NCBI RefSeq assembly: GCF_002729955.1
Contig: NZ_PBYA01000056.1
Coordinates: 1-64,000, forward strand
Direction: 5' to 3'
From: Salinisphaera sp.
GTDB taxonomy: Bacteria > Pseudomonadota > Gammaproteobacteria > Nevskiales > Salinisphaeraceae
DNA length: 64,000 nucleotides
Shown here: positions 54,654 to 63,923 of the stretch, piece by piece
Position numbering within the stretch: the first letter of the stretch is position 1
Layout of the letters: every line of letters begins with the position of its first letter
The notes under the pieces: generated by a model
The model's input: only the letters and a program-made list of their open reading frames with translations
What the model was told of the DNA's origin: nothing
Database searches by the model: none
Translations under genes and position numbers: made by a program

Positions 54654-54670
54654 GGGTCACGAATTGACCC
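54654..54670. promoter_or_regulatory. Inverted repeat upstream of cas3
   Basis: GGGTCA (54654-54659) and TGACCC (54665-54670) are perfect six-base arms around CGAAT, 48 bp before the cas3 start. The 237-bp region between array 2 and cas3 holds no gene. A regulator or Cascade-independent repressor of cas3 could bind here. Confidence 0.4.
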
Positions 54671-54717
54671 ACCGCGTGTTGCATGCTGACGATGCGGGCT
54701 AGAAAGAGAGCAAGGGC

Positions 54718-57411
54718 ATGTCAGAACGAGAAGGCCCACACCAATCCATAGCCACATTTTCTGCGTTAAGTCCGCAGGCGCGGTCGATCTGGTCGAAAAG
54801 CGCAGCGGATGAAGAAAGCGCCGGCCACAATTTGCTGGCGCATATGCTGGACGTGTCGGCGGTGGTGGAAACACTGCTTCAACATGAGCCACGCACAAGC
54901 CTGGATTGGGCCAGCCGCGCGCTCGGATTGCCGGGGGAAAGCTGTACGCGGTGGATTGCCGCGATTGCTGGGTTGCACGATTTCGGTAAAGCCATTCCGG
55001 GTTTCGTCATCAAGTGGCCAACGGGTCATGCGCGTGCCGAGGCCGCCGGTCTTGATTTTCCAGATCAGGCCGAGGAGCGGGGCAACCATTCGTTGGCCAC
55101 CGCGGCACTCCTTGCAGAGCCGCTCGGCGAGCTGACTCGCGCCCCGTGGAGTTGGGTGCTGGCCGTCGTGCAGGCGATCGCCGCGCATCACGGCCGTCAC
55201 TTCCGCGCGGACGAAACCCGCCATGGTCGGCCGATCGGTGAGTCTGCCGAGTGGGCGCGCGCACGCCGCGAAATACTCGATGTGTATTGGCGCACGCTCG
55301 ATCCGCAAGGCGGTCCAAGCCACGAAGATCTGGATCTGGTCGCGGTGAACTGGCTGGCCGGCTTGACCAGTACCGCGGATTGGATCGCCTCCAACGTGGC
55401 GTGGTTCGCTCTCGGCGAGCGACATGACGATTTGCAGGCGTACTACCAGTCGGCGCGCGAGCTGGCGAGCGCCGCGTTGTCGGATGCCGGTTGGCCGCGG
55501 TTTCGACGACTTCTGTCCGAGCCTTTACAGGTGGACGCTCTCCTTGGCCGCATCCGCGGCAAACCCACGACGCCGCGCCCGTTGCAGCAGGCCGGCGAGG
55601 CGTTACTGCAAGACGCGCAAGGGCCGACGTTGCTCTTGGTCGAAGCGCCGATGGGCGAGGGCAAGACCGAGTTGGCCTATCTGGCCTATCTTCGCCTGCA
55701 GGCCATGAACGCGCATCGCGGACTGTATGTCGCTTTGCCGACCCAGGCGACCGGCAACGCGCTTTTCGACCGTACTCGAGCGTTTCTGCGCGCCTTCGAC
55801 GAAACGACGACCGTGAAACTCGTGCATGGCGGTGCAGCAATGGCGGACCAGCTGCGTCATCTGCGCGGTATCGCGCACGATAAAGAGGAAAGCGTGTCGG
55901 CGTCGGTCTGGTTTTCCCAGCGGCGTCGGCCATTGCTGTCGCCGTACGGGGTGGGCACGGTAGATCAGGCACTGCTCGGTGTACTCAATGCCAAACACCA
56001 TTTCGTACGGTTGTGGGGCTTGGCAAACCGAGTGGTCGTGCTGGATGAGGTGCATGCGTACGACACCTACACCAGCGTGTTGATTGAGGCGCTCGTACGT
56101 TGGTTGAAAGCCATGGGCAGTTCGGTCGTGCTCATGAGTGCAACGCTGCCGCAAGCCAAACGGGATCGGCTGGTTCGGGCCTGGGGTGCCGATCCGCAGG
56201 AGCTGCCCCAAAGCGACTACCCGCGGTTGACACAAATCGATGCGCGCTCGGTCCGCGGCATGACGGTTGGCTACCGGCCGCAGGCGCCGATTACGGTACA
56301 TGGGCTCGACGAGTCCTTGGAGGCGATCAAGGAACAGGCGATCGCCTTGCTTGAGGAGGGTGGTTGCGGGGCCGTGATCGTCAATACGGTTGATCGCGCG
56401 CAACAACTGTTTCGGTTGCTCGAGCCGCACACGCAGGCAAACGGTATCGAAACAGTGCTGTTTCATGCGCGATTTCCGGCAGATCAGCGCGCCGACATCG
56501 AAAAGCGCGTGCTCGCAATCTTCGGCGAATCGAGCGGTGCCAACGCCGAGGGGCGGCCCGCCAAAGGCTTGCTGATTGCGACCCAGGTGGCCGAGCAATC
56601 GCTCGATCTGGACTTCGATTTCATGCTGAGCGATCTCGCGCCTATCGATCTGCTTCTGCAGCGAGCGGGGCGCATGCACCGCCACGACCGACAGCGCCCG
56701 GCCTCGCATGAGCAAGCGCGCCTGTGGGTCGCGGGGTTGCATCACGATCGCTTGCCGTCGCTCAAGGAGACCGCCTGGGAATACGTCTACGACCCGCTCG
56801 TGCTCGGACATACCTGGGCCTGTCTTCGCGAGCGCGAACTGCTCAACCTGCCGGGCGATATCGATGCGCTGGTTCAGCATGTCTACAGTTTTTCGGAATT
56901 GTCGGCTTCGATAGACGCGAAGATCCGCGATTTCATCGAAATCGAATCCTATGGTGCCCATCTGGGTACCGAGAAGGGCAAGCACCAGCAGGCGATCGAT
57001 ATTTCATTGGACCCGGAGGATGAGCCGGCTCGGGCCTACCAGAACAAGCCGTTCGGCGGTGATGACGAGCAGGGCATGCGTAATGTGACCCGGCTCGGTC
57101 CGGACTCGGTGAATCTCGTACCCATCGATGTCATCGACGGCGCCTGGACTGTCGATGGAACCGTCATCGATCCACAGAAAGTGCCGTCCGACGATATTGC
57201 ACGCCAACTCTACGCGCGCCAGTTGCGCGTGTCGCGCAAGGCGGTCGTGCTCCATTGCCAACAGGCGGAGCGGCCACTGGCATTCGATGAGCATCCGCTT
57301 CTGCGCCATCTCTATCCAATGCCGCTGGTCGCCGGGCGTTGTGAGCTGGGCGGTCAGTCGCTCTATCTGGACCCGGCGCTGGGGCTTGTTTACGAAGCAG
57401 GTGAGAAGTGA
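54718..57411 (+). CDS. cas3: CRISPR-associated helicase-nuclease Cas3
   Basis: The 897-residue protein has an N-terminal HD nuclease (AHMLDV and LHDFGKA, residues 87-91 for HDFGK) and a superfamily 2 helicase. The helicase has Walker A PMGEGKTEL (GEGKT 313-317), DEVH (443-446), LMSATLP, QVAEQSLDLDFD and QRAGRMHRH. Cas3 is recruited by Cascade to R-loops and degrades foreign DNA 3'-5'. It is set 210 bp apart from the cse1 operon, and the gap holds the minus-strand mini-CRISPR described below. No frameshift or missing motif. Confidence 0.95.
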   Translation: MSEREGPHQSIATFSALSPQARSIWSKSAADEESAGHNLLAHMLDVSAVVETLLQHEPRTSLDWASRALGLPGESCTRWIAAIAGLHDFGKAIPGFVIKWPTGHARAEAAGLDFPDQAEERGNHSLATAALLAEPLGELTRAPWSWVLAVVQAIAAHHGRHFRADETRHGRPIGESAEWARARREILDVYWRTLDPQGGPSHEDLDLVAVNWLAGLTSTADWIASNVAWFALGERHDDLQAYYQSARELASAALSDAGWPRFRRLLSEPLQVDALLGRIRGKPTTPRPLQQAGEALLQDAQGPTLLLVEAPMGEGKTELAYLAYLRLQAMNAHRGLYVALPTQATGNALFDRTRAFLRAFDETTTVKLVHGGAAMADQLRHLRGIAHDKEESVSASVWFSQRRRPLLSPYGVGTVDQALLGVLNAKHHFVRLWGLANRVVVLDEVHAYDTYTSVLIEALVRWLKAMGSSVVLMSATLPQAKRDRLVRAWGADPQELPQSDYPRLTQIDARSVRGMTVGYRPQAPITVHGLDESLEAIKEQAIALLEEGGCGAVIVNTVDRAQQLFRLLEPHTQANGIETVLFHARFPADQRADIEKRVLAIFGESSGANAEGRPAKGLLIATQVAEQSLDLDFDFMLSDLAPIDLLLQRAGRMHRHDRQRPASHEQARLWVAGLHHDRLPSLKETAWEYVYDPLVLGHTWACLRERELLNLPGDIDALVQHVYSFSELSASIDAKIRDFIEIESYGAHLGTEKGKHQQAIDISLDPEDEPARAYQNKPFGGDDEQGMRNVTRLGPDSVNLVPIDVIDGAWTVDGTVIDPQKVPSDDIARQLYARQLRVSRKAVVLHCQQAERPLAFDEHPLLRHLYPMPLVAGRCELGGQSLYLDPALGLVYEAGEK

Positions 57412-57431
57412 GGGGAAGAAGCTCTTCCCCT
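57411..57431. terminator. Hairpin after cas3, possible terminator
   Basis: AGGGGAAGA (57411-57419) and TCTTCCCCT (57423-57431) form nine perfect pairs around a three-base loop. The left arm starts at the last base of the cas3 stop codon. No T tract follows on the plus strand. On the minus strand it lies just past the second degenerate repeat, where it could end that short RNA. Function is inferred. Confidence 0.4.
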
Positions 57432-57517
57432 CGCGGCCCCGCTTGCGTGGGGAAGTCGAGTATTGAGTGCCTATTCCAAAGGGCTACTCGGTTCATCTCT
57501 GCTGGCGCAGAGAGCTC
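57429..57517 (-). ncRNA. Degenerate mini-CRISPR, probable CreR-like crRNA-resembling RNA
   Basis: On the minus strand a degenerate repeat (57517-57489) keeps the type I-E form. It has a stem CTCTGC/GCAGAG around GCCA and an end GATGAACCG identical to the local repeat handle. A 31-nt pseudo-spacer (57488-57458) follows. The second degenerate repeat (57457-57429) has stem CCCC...GGGG (16-nt hairpin, same size as in the arrays). Stem changes in the first repeat are compensatory. A TATAGT hexamer (57524-57519) stands at a possible -10. The pseudo-spacer's first 13 nt match the cse1 promoter region. This is the expected form of CreR/CreA-type RNAs, but transcription is not shown. Confidence 0.75.
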
Positions 57518-57535
57518 GACTATAAGCCAAACGTC

Positions 57536-57569
57536 TAGGTGACGAACCTAAAGCCTAAAGGACTACTAT
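57536..57569 (+). promoter_or_regulatory. cse1 promoter region with matching pseudo-protospacer
   Basis: A candidate -10 TACTAT lies at 57564-57569 (GTGACG at 57539-57544 as a poor -35, 19 bp spacing). On the minus strand, starting at 57567, AGTAG-T-CCTTT-A-G matches the pseudo-spacer AGTAG-C-CCTTT-G-G at all of positions 1-13 except 6 and 12. Past position 13 little matches. The adjacent PAM is AAT, not the usual AAG. Cascade bound here would cover the -10 box and block the operon. Confidence 0.6.
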
Positions 57570-57621
57570 TTCTGAAAGACGTAAAAGTCGTGGCTTGGGC
57601 GCGTATTGGTACGGGGGTTAC

Positions 57622-59229
57622 ATGACAGACACGAATGAGAGAAACCGGATAGGAGCCCAGCTTTCCGTTCCGGCGTACGATCTGCTTCGAGAGCCCTGGC
57701 TGTCGGTCTGCCTGATAGACGGCACGGTCACCTCGATGGGATTGATCGAGACGTTTAAACGCAGCCGGGACATCGTGGCACTGGCTGACACCGCGCCGCC
57801 GACGCTCGTTGCGCAATACCGGTTGCTGCTGGCCATCACCCATCGCGCGATCACGATGGCGCGGGGGCGGTGGCGCGAATCCGAGCGAGCCGGCTGGTAT
57901 CGCGATGGCCTGCCCATCGAGGCGATACGCACGTATCTGGAGCACTGGCAGGACCGCTTCTGGCTATTTCATGACACGCATCCGTTCATGCAGGTGGCCT
58001 TGCTGGATACGGCCAAGCCGACCCGCGATAAACACAAAAGTGTGGCCCAGATCTCGCTGGCGAGCGCGACCGGAAACACGCCGGTGGTGTTCGATCACGC
58101 CTTCGACAGCGAGCCGGCGGAACTCACACCGGCGCAGGCGCTGAATACGCTGCTCGGATTTCTGCAATTCACCCCAGGCGGTCTGGTCAAGGTGTTTCGC
58201 AGCGCGGATAAAGCCGGCGCGCTGGCCAATACCGCCGCCGTCATCCCACTCGGCCAGAATCTTGCGGAGACGATCGCCCTGGCTCTGCATCCCGATCAAC
58301 GACGATCCGATGCCGAACCGGATAAACCGAGCTGGGAGCGCGAGCCGTTGACCGAAAGCCAACTTAGCGGTGCGCCGGTTCTGGCCACCGGGCCCAACGA
58401 CCGCTACACGCGCCAAAGCCGTGCCGTGCTGTTTCAGCGAGAAGACAACGGCAATATTCGCTGGCTACGCTTTGGCGCGGGTTTGGCACTCGGCGATAGT
58501 GATACCCAGCCTGATCCGATGGCCAGCTATCGTGCTGGCCAGAACGGCCCGGTGCGCATCAGCTTTACCGAGGGCCGCGCGACCTGGCGCGATCTGCCCG
58601 CGCTCGTGCCCGGGCCTGCGACAGAAAATGAAAATAGACGCCCGGCGGCGGTCATGGCCTATGCGGCCAGTCTGCACCGAACACTCGGGCCCGGCGCGCA
58701 TCGTCACCAGCCGTTGATGGTGGCCGGCTTAGCGAGCGATCAAGCCAAGTTGCTGCGATGGCGCATGGAACAGATCGTGCTGCCTGCGAACCTTCTGATC
58801 GATCCGGATCGCTCCGAAACGCTCCAGAAGAAGTTAGCGGACGCCGAAGCGCTGTACTACGCGTTGCGAGCACTTGCCCGCGCGATGCTCGTACACAGCA
58901 TGCCCGATCCGGATAACAAGGAAACCAAGGCGCGGGCCCAAAGCCTGCTGGCGGCCGGGCCGCTCACGGCGACCTATTTTTCTGCGGCCGAACGTGCTTT
59001 GCCCGAGCTTATGCAACGACTTGGGGCCGGCGATTTCATGGCGGCGACCCAACACTGGAACAAGGCGCTGAATCGAGCGGCCCATCGCGCCTGGGACGAT
59101 GTCGTGGTCGGGCTGGGGAGTACGCCCCGTGGATTGCGTTCAGAGGCCCGCCATTATCCGCGTTTGGTCGGACTGCTCGTCAAACATGCGCCCATCAATG
59201 AAGGGGCGGCTCCCGGAGACAAGTCATGA
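57622..59229 (+). CDS. cse1: Type I-E Cascade large subunit Cse1 (Cas8e/CasA)
   Basis: The 535-residue protein begins with LLREPWLSVCLIDGT, the usual N-terminal Cse1 segment, and has the W/R-rich middle (SYWQDRFWLFHDTHPFMQ type: LEHWQDRFWLFHDTHPFM). It recognises the PAM and recruits Cas3. The start at 57622 has a GGGGGTT ribosome site; the frame opens 27 nt earlier. It overlaps cse2 by four bases (ATGA). Confidence 0.9.
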   Translation: MTDTNERNRIGAQLSVPAYDLLREPWLSVCLIDGTVTSMGLIETFKRSRDIVALADTAPPTLVAQYRLLLAITHRAITMARGRWRESERAGWYRDGLPIEAIRTYLEHWQDRFWLFHDTHPFMQVALLDTAKPTRDKHKSVAQISLASATGNTPVVFDHAFDSEPAELTPAQALNTLLGFLQFTPGGLVKVFRSADKAGALANTAAVIPLGQNLAETIALALHPDQRRSDAEPDKPSWEREPLTESQLSGAPVLATGPNDRYTRQSRAVLFQREDNGNIRWLRFGAGLALGDSDTQPDPMASYRAGQNGPVRISFTEGRATWRDLPALVPGPATENENRRPAAVMAYAASLHRTLGPGAHRHQPLMVAGLASDQAKLLRWRMEQIVLPANLLIDPDRSETLQKKLADAEALYYALRALARAMLVHSMPDPDNKETKARAQSLLAAGPLTATYFSAAERALPELMQRLGAGDFMAATQHWNKALNRAAHRAWDDVVVGLGSTPRGLRSEARHYPRLVGLLVKHAPINEGAAPGDKS

Positions 59230-60299
59230 CATCGCATGCGCAGACATTCGTCGACTATCTCGAAACGCTCCATCAGAACGACCGCGGCGCGATCGCCCAT
59301 CTGCGCCACAGCCTGACGCGAGAACTTGGTGAAGATCCAAAAGCAATAACGCTCGTGGAGGGTTTCGTGGGTGGCGATCGACAAGCCGACGATCCGCATC
59401 GGCGCGCGCTGTATCTCGTGGCTGGCCTGTTCGCCAGCCATCCGGAACGCGCGCGTGCCTCGTTCGCCGAAGCGTTCGGCGCGCTTTGGCGTACACGAGA
59501 CAATCCAAGCGTCGAACAGCGTTTCATCGCGTTGCTTGAAGCCGATGAACAGCAGGTGGTTGCGCGTCTACGCCAGGCCACAACGCTACTCGTAGCAGAC
59601 GGCTATGGCTTCGATTACGCCCAGTTGATATCCGATATCGCGCTGTGGCTCGACCCTTGCAAAGACGAACATCGGTGGCGTGAGATGCGACAACGCTGGG
59701 GGCGCGACTTCTATGGGGTGGCGTTCGCGCGTCAGGCTGAGGATAGCGATCCGCAGGCGTTCACAAAACATCTGGTAACGCTTACGAAAGACAAATCCAG
59801 TGGGCTGGCGCGTCTGCGTCGAAGCCTGACGTTGCCGCCGGGCGAGGATCCCGCGGTGTTCCCGTTGGTAGAACCCTTCGTGGATCCGGCTTGGGAAAGC
59901 AGCGATCCGAGACGGCGCGCGCGTTATCTGGCAGCCGGTCTGTTCGCGATCCATCCGGTGTACGAGCCGAACCGAAGCCTGGCCACAGCGCTCAATAAGC
60001 TCGTCGCGCAACAGAATGACGACGGCGAAAGCATCGAGCGCCGTTTCATTGCGGTACTCGGCGCCTCGCCGGACACCATGGCCGACCATCTACGCCAGGC
60101 GATGGTCCTGCTGCGCGATACCGGCATCGGTTACGACCCGACCCGGCTCATCAAAGATCTGGCGGTCTGGTTGGCGCGCGCCCCGAACATCGCGCGCCTG
60201 GATCGGCGGCGCCAGCGCTGGGCACGGGATTTCTACTGGATCCCGCGTACAAACGAACACGATACCCAACCCGAAACACCACAAGAGCAGGGGGCCTGA
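59226..60299 (+). CDS. cse2: Double-length Cse2 (Cas11e/CasB): two fused Cse2 domains
   Basis: The protein has 357 residues; normal Cse2 has 160-190. Residues 6-165 and 178-340 are homologous to each other. LRHSLT (26-31) pairs with LRRSLT (197-202), GEDP with GEDP, DPHRRALYLVAGLFASHP with DPRRRARYLAAGLFAIHP, SVEQRFIALL with SIERRFIAVL, and RWGRDFY (157-163) with RWARDFY (331-337). The basic residues that contact crRNA and target DNA recur in both halves, so both seem usable. Identity is about 40%, so the duplication is old. Cascade normally has two Cse2 per complex; this one would supply both as one chain. No frameshift. Confidence 0.92.
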   Translation: MTSHAQTFVDYLETLHQNDRGAIAHLRHSLTRELGEDPKAITLVEGFVGGDRQADDPHRRALYLVAGLFASHPERARASFAEAFGALWRTRDNPSVEQRFIALLEADEQQVVARLRQATTLLVADGYGFDYAQLISDIALWLDPCKDEHRWREMRQRWGRDFYGVAFARQAEDSDPQAFTKHLVTLTKDKSSGLARLRRSLTLPPGEDPAVFPLVEPFVDPAWESSDPRRRARYLAAGLFAIHPVYEPNRSLATALNKLVAQQNDDGESIERRFIAVLGASPDTMADHLRQAMVLLRDTGIGYDPTRLIKDLAVWLARAPNIARLDRRRQRWARDFYWIPRTNEHDTQPETPQEQGA

Positions 60300-60301
60300 A
60301 C

Positions 60302-61447
60302 ATGCGTGCATTCCTCGAATTCCACATCATCCAGAACTTCGCACCGTCGAATCTCAATCGCGACGATACCGGCGCGCCCAAGGACGCGATCTTTGGCGGC
60401 CATCGTCGTGCGCGGGTAAGCAGCCAGTGCTTCAAGCGGGCCACGCGATTGGCGGCGGCCGAATACGACCTTATCGACCCGTCGCACCGCGGCATTCGTA
60501 CAAAACGCCTCAAGCGGTTGCTGATCGAGCGACTCATCGATCGCGATCCCGAAGAAGCCGCAGGCAAGATCGAAAGCGCGCTGGCGGCAGCCGGGCTTAG
60601 CCTGTCCAAGAAGGACAGCGAAAAGACCGAATACCTGCTCTTTCTCGGCGAGAAGGAAATTACAGGCTTCGCGGAATTGGTGGACGAGCATTGGGACGAA
60701 CTGGCGGATGTCGATTCGGCCGCCAACAAGAAACAGCGCAAGGCGGCTGCGCCGCCGGAAGTTACCAAGAAAGCCAAGGCGCTTCTCGATGGCGGCAAGG
60801 CAGTGGACATCGCGCTGTTTGGCCGCATGCTCGCTGATCTGCCCGCAGTCAACCAGGACGCAGCCTGCCAGGTCGCCCATGCGATCAGTACGCACCGCGT
60901 GGAACGCGAATTCGACTACTACACGGCGGTCGACGACGACCTGGGGCCGGAGGATGAGCCGGGCGCGGACATGATCGGCCAGATCGAATTCAACTCCGCG
61001 ACTTTCTATCGCTACGCGGTACTCGACATCAACAAGCTGCTCGACAACCTGCAGGGGGATCGTGAGCTGGCCTTGTCGGCGATCGAGGCATTCGCCACGG
61101 CCTTCGTGCGTGCTGTGCCCACGGGCAAACAGAACACCTTCGCGGCGCACAACGCGCCAGATTTCATCGGGGTGAGCCTGCGCCATGTTGCGCCGATGAG
61201 TCTGGCCAATGCGTTTGAAAAGCCTGTGACCGCGGATCTGCGTGAGTCGCTCACGGAACAATCGGTTCAACGATTGCAGAAGACCGACCAGAAGCTATCG
61301 GCCGTGTACAGCGACGGCCAGGACCAGTGGCTCTATCTGGATCTGACCGGCCAGTGGCAAGACAACGATCAAAGTGAAGCGGTGCCGAACCTCGTTCAGC
61401 TTGCTCAGCGCGTACGGGATATCGCAGATACAGCACTGGAGGCATAG
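60302..61447 (+). CDS. cas7: Type I-E backbone subunit Cas7 (Cse4/CasC)
   Basis: The 381-residue protein starts FLEFHIIQNFAPSNLNRDDTG, the conserved Cas7e N terminus with the RNA-binding lead-in, followed by DAIFGGHRRARVSSQCFKRA. Later comes the VRAVPTGKQNTFAAHN loop. Six copies coat the crRNA spacer in Cascade. It follows cse2 with a 2-nt gap and precedes cas5 by 2 nt. Confidence 0.95.
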   Translation: MRAFLEFHIIQNFAPSNLNRDDTGAPKDAIFGGHRRARVSSQCFKRATRLAAAEYDLIDPSHRGIRTKRLKRLLIERLIDRDPEEAAGKIESALAAAGLSLSKKDSEKTEYLLFLGEKEITGFAELVDEHWDELADVDSAANKKQRKAAAPPEVTKKAKALLDGGKAVDIALFGRMLADLPAVNQDAACQVAHAISTHRVEREFDYYTAVDDDLGPEDEPGADMIGQIEFNSATFYRYAVLDINKLLDNLQGDRELALSAIEAFATAFVRAVPTGKQNTFAAHNAPDFIGVSLRHVAPMSLANAFEKPVTADLRESLTEQSVQRLQKTDQKLSAVYSDGQDQWLYLDLTGQWQDNDQSEAVPNLVQLAQRVRDIADTALEA

Positions 61448-61449
61448 TC

Positions 61450-62124
61450 GTGGCCACACTGCTGATGCGCCTGGCCGGGCCCATGCAATCCTGGGGGACG
61501 ACCAGCCGGTTCGACGAGCGCGATACACAGCTCGAGCCCTCCAAATCGGGCGTGCTGGGCCTCGTCTGTGCCGCACTCGGACGCGATCGAGCCGAGCCGG
61601 TCGCCGATCTCGCAGCATTGCGGATGGCCGTGCGGGTCGATCGCGAAGGTATTCCGATGCGTGACTATCACACCGCGACCGGCGTGGTTGCCTCATCCGG
61701 CAAGGCCGATGCGAATCGTACGGTGGTCAGCCAGCGCTATTACCTGTCGGACGCGGTTTTCCTCGTTGCACTGGAAGGCGACCGCGAATTGCTGTCGCAA
61801 GTCCACAATGCCCTGCGCACGCCCCACTGGCCTTTGTGCCTCGGGCGTAAGAGTTTCGCTCCGTCTTGCCCGGTCTTCATGCCGGAGGGGTTGCGCGATG
61901 GGGGCCTGTTGGACGTACTCGGGTCGGCGGCGCTGCTGACCGAACAAGACGGTATTGAGAACACCCCGCAGCGACGCGTCGTGATCGAAGATGCCGAGGA
62001 AGGCACCGTTCGGGTCGATCAACCGATTGCGCCATTTTCCGAGCGCCGGTTTGGTCCGCGTTTCGTCAAGACATTCGATCTGAAACTGGAGGTCGGCAAT
62101 GTTTCTGACACGACTGACGCTTGA
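61450..62124 (+). CDS. cas5e: Type I-E Cas5 (CasD)
   Basis: The 224-residue RAMP protein begins with a GTG start and has LLMRLAGPMQSWGTTSRFDERDT, the Cas5 signature, plus SKSGVLGLVCAALG. It caps the 5' handle (ATGAACCG end of the repeat) in Cascade. The last 26 nt overlap cas6e, so translation is likely coupled. Confidence 0.95.
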   Translation: MATLLMRLAGPMQSWGTTSRFDERDTQLEPSKSGVLGLVCAALGRDRAEPVADLAALRMAVRVDREGIPMRDYHTATGVVASSGKADANRTVVSQRYYLSDAVFLVALEGDRELLSQVHNALRTPHWPLCLGRKSFAPSCPVFMPEGLRDGGLLDVLGSAALLTEQDGIENTPQRRVVIEDAEEGTVRVDQPIAPFSERRFGPRFVKTFDLKLEVGNVSDTTDA

Positions 62125-62701
62125 CCTGCGCCAAAGCGCGGTTCGGCGCGATCTTGCCGACGCCTATGACATGCACCGCTCTCTGGTGCGTGCGTTCGTA
62201 ACCGAAGGCGACGAGGCGCCGCCGCGTTTTCTCTGGCGCGTCGAGCCCGAAGCGGTATGGCGGGCGCCTGTCCTGATGGTTCAATCGATCGTCGAACCGG
62301 ATTGGCGGGGTTTCAAGGAAAAGGGCTATCTCAAAAAAGCGCCGGAAACCAAAGAAATCGACCCGGCTCGGCTCATTCAGATCGAGCGGTATTACCGTTT
62401 CCGGCTGTTCGCGAACCCGACGATTACGCAACAAGGCAAGCGCTACGGGTTGCAAACCGAACCCCAGCAACAGGCATGGCTCGAACGCAAGGGTACTAAA
62501 TGCGGCTTCGAGATACAGAACGTGTTGGTGACGGCGAGCGATGTCGTACATCTGAAAAACGACACGATCTGTCTGCAACAAGCCTGTTTCGAAGGCGTTC
62601 TAAAGGCCACGGATGCGCCTGCCCTGCAGGCTGCGGTCGAACAGGGCATTGGTCCCGGTAAAGCATTCGGGCTGGGATTGTTAAGTCTCGCGCCGCGCTG
62701 A
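62099..62701 (+). CDS. cas6e: Type I-E crRNA endonuclease Cas6e (CasE)
   Basis: The 200-residue RAMP nuclease has its likely catalytic His26 and Tyr23 in DAYDMHRSLVRAF and the glycine-rich loop GIGPGKAFGLGLLSLAP at the C terminus. It cuts the repeat hairpin to release crRNA and stays bound to it. It must also be able to process the degenerate repeats at 57429-57517 for those to function as a guide, and the preserved hairpin stem suggests it can. Confidence 0.95.
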   Translation: MFLTRLTLDLRQSAVRRDLADAYDMHRSLVRAFVTEGDEAPPRFLWRVEPEAVWRAPVLMVQSIVEPDWRGFKEKGYLKKAPETKEIDPARLIQIERYYRFRLFANPTITQQGKRYGLQTEPQQQAWLERKGTKCGFEIQNVLVTASDVVHLKNDTICLQQACFEGVLKATDAPALQAAVEQGIGPGKAFGLGLLSLAPR

Positions 62702-62707
62702 TATTCG

Positions 62708-63923
<1,216 letters not shown>

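Noticed and set aside
57429-57517. A decayed remnant of an ordinary CRISPR array instead of a regulatory RNA
   Set aside because: A random relic would not keep compensatory stem pairs, a near-normal 31-nt spacer and an 11-of-11 match to the adjacent promoter at the readable positions; still listed as the main alternative.
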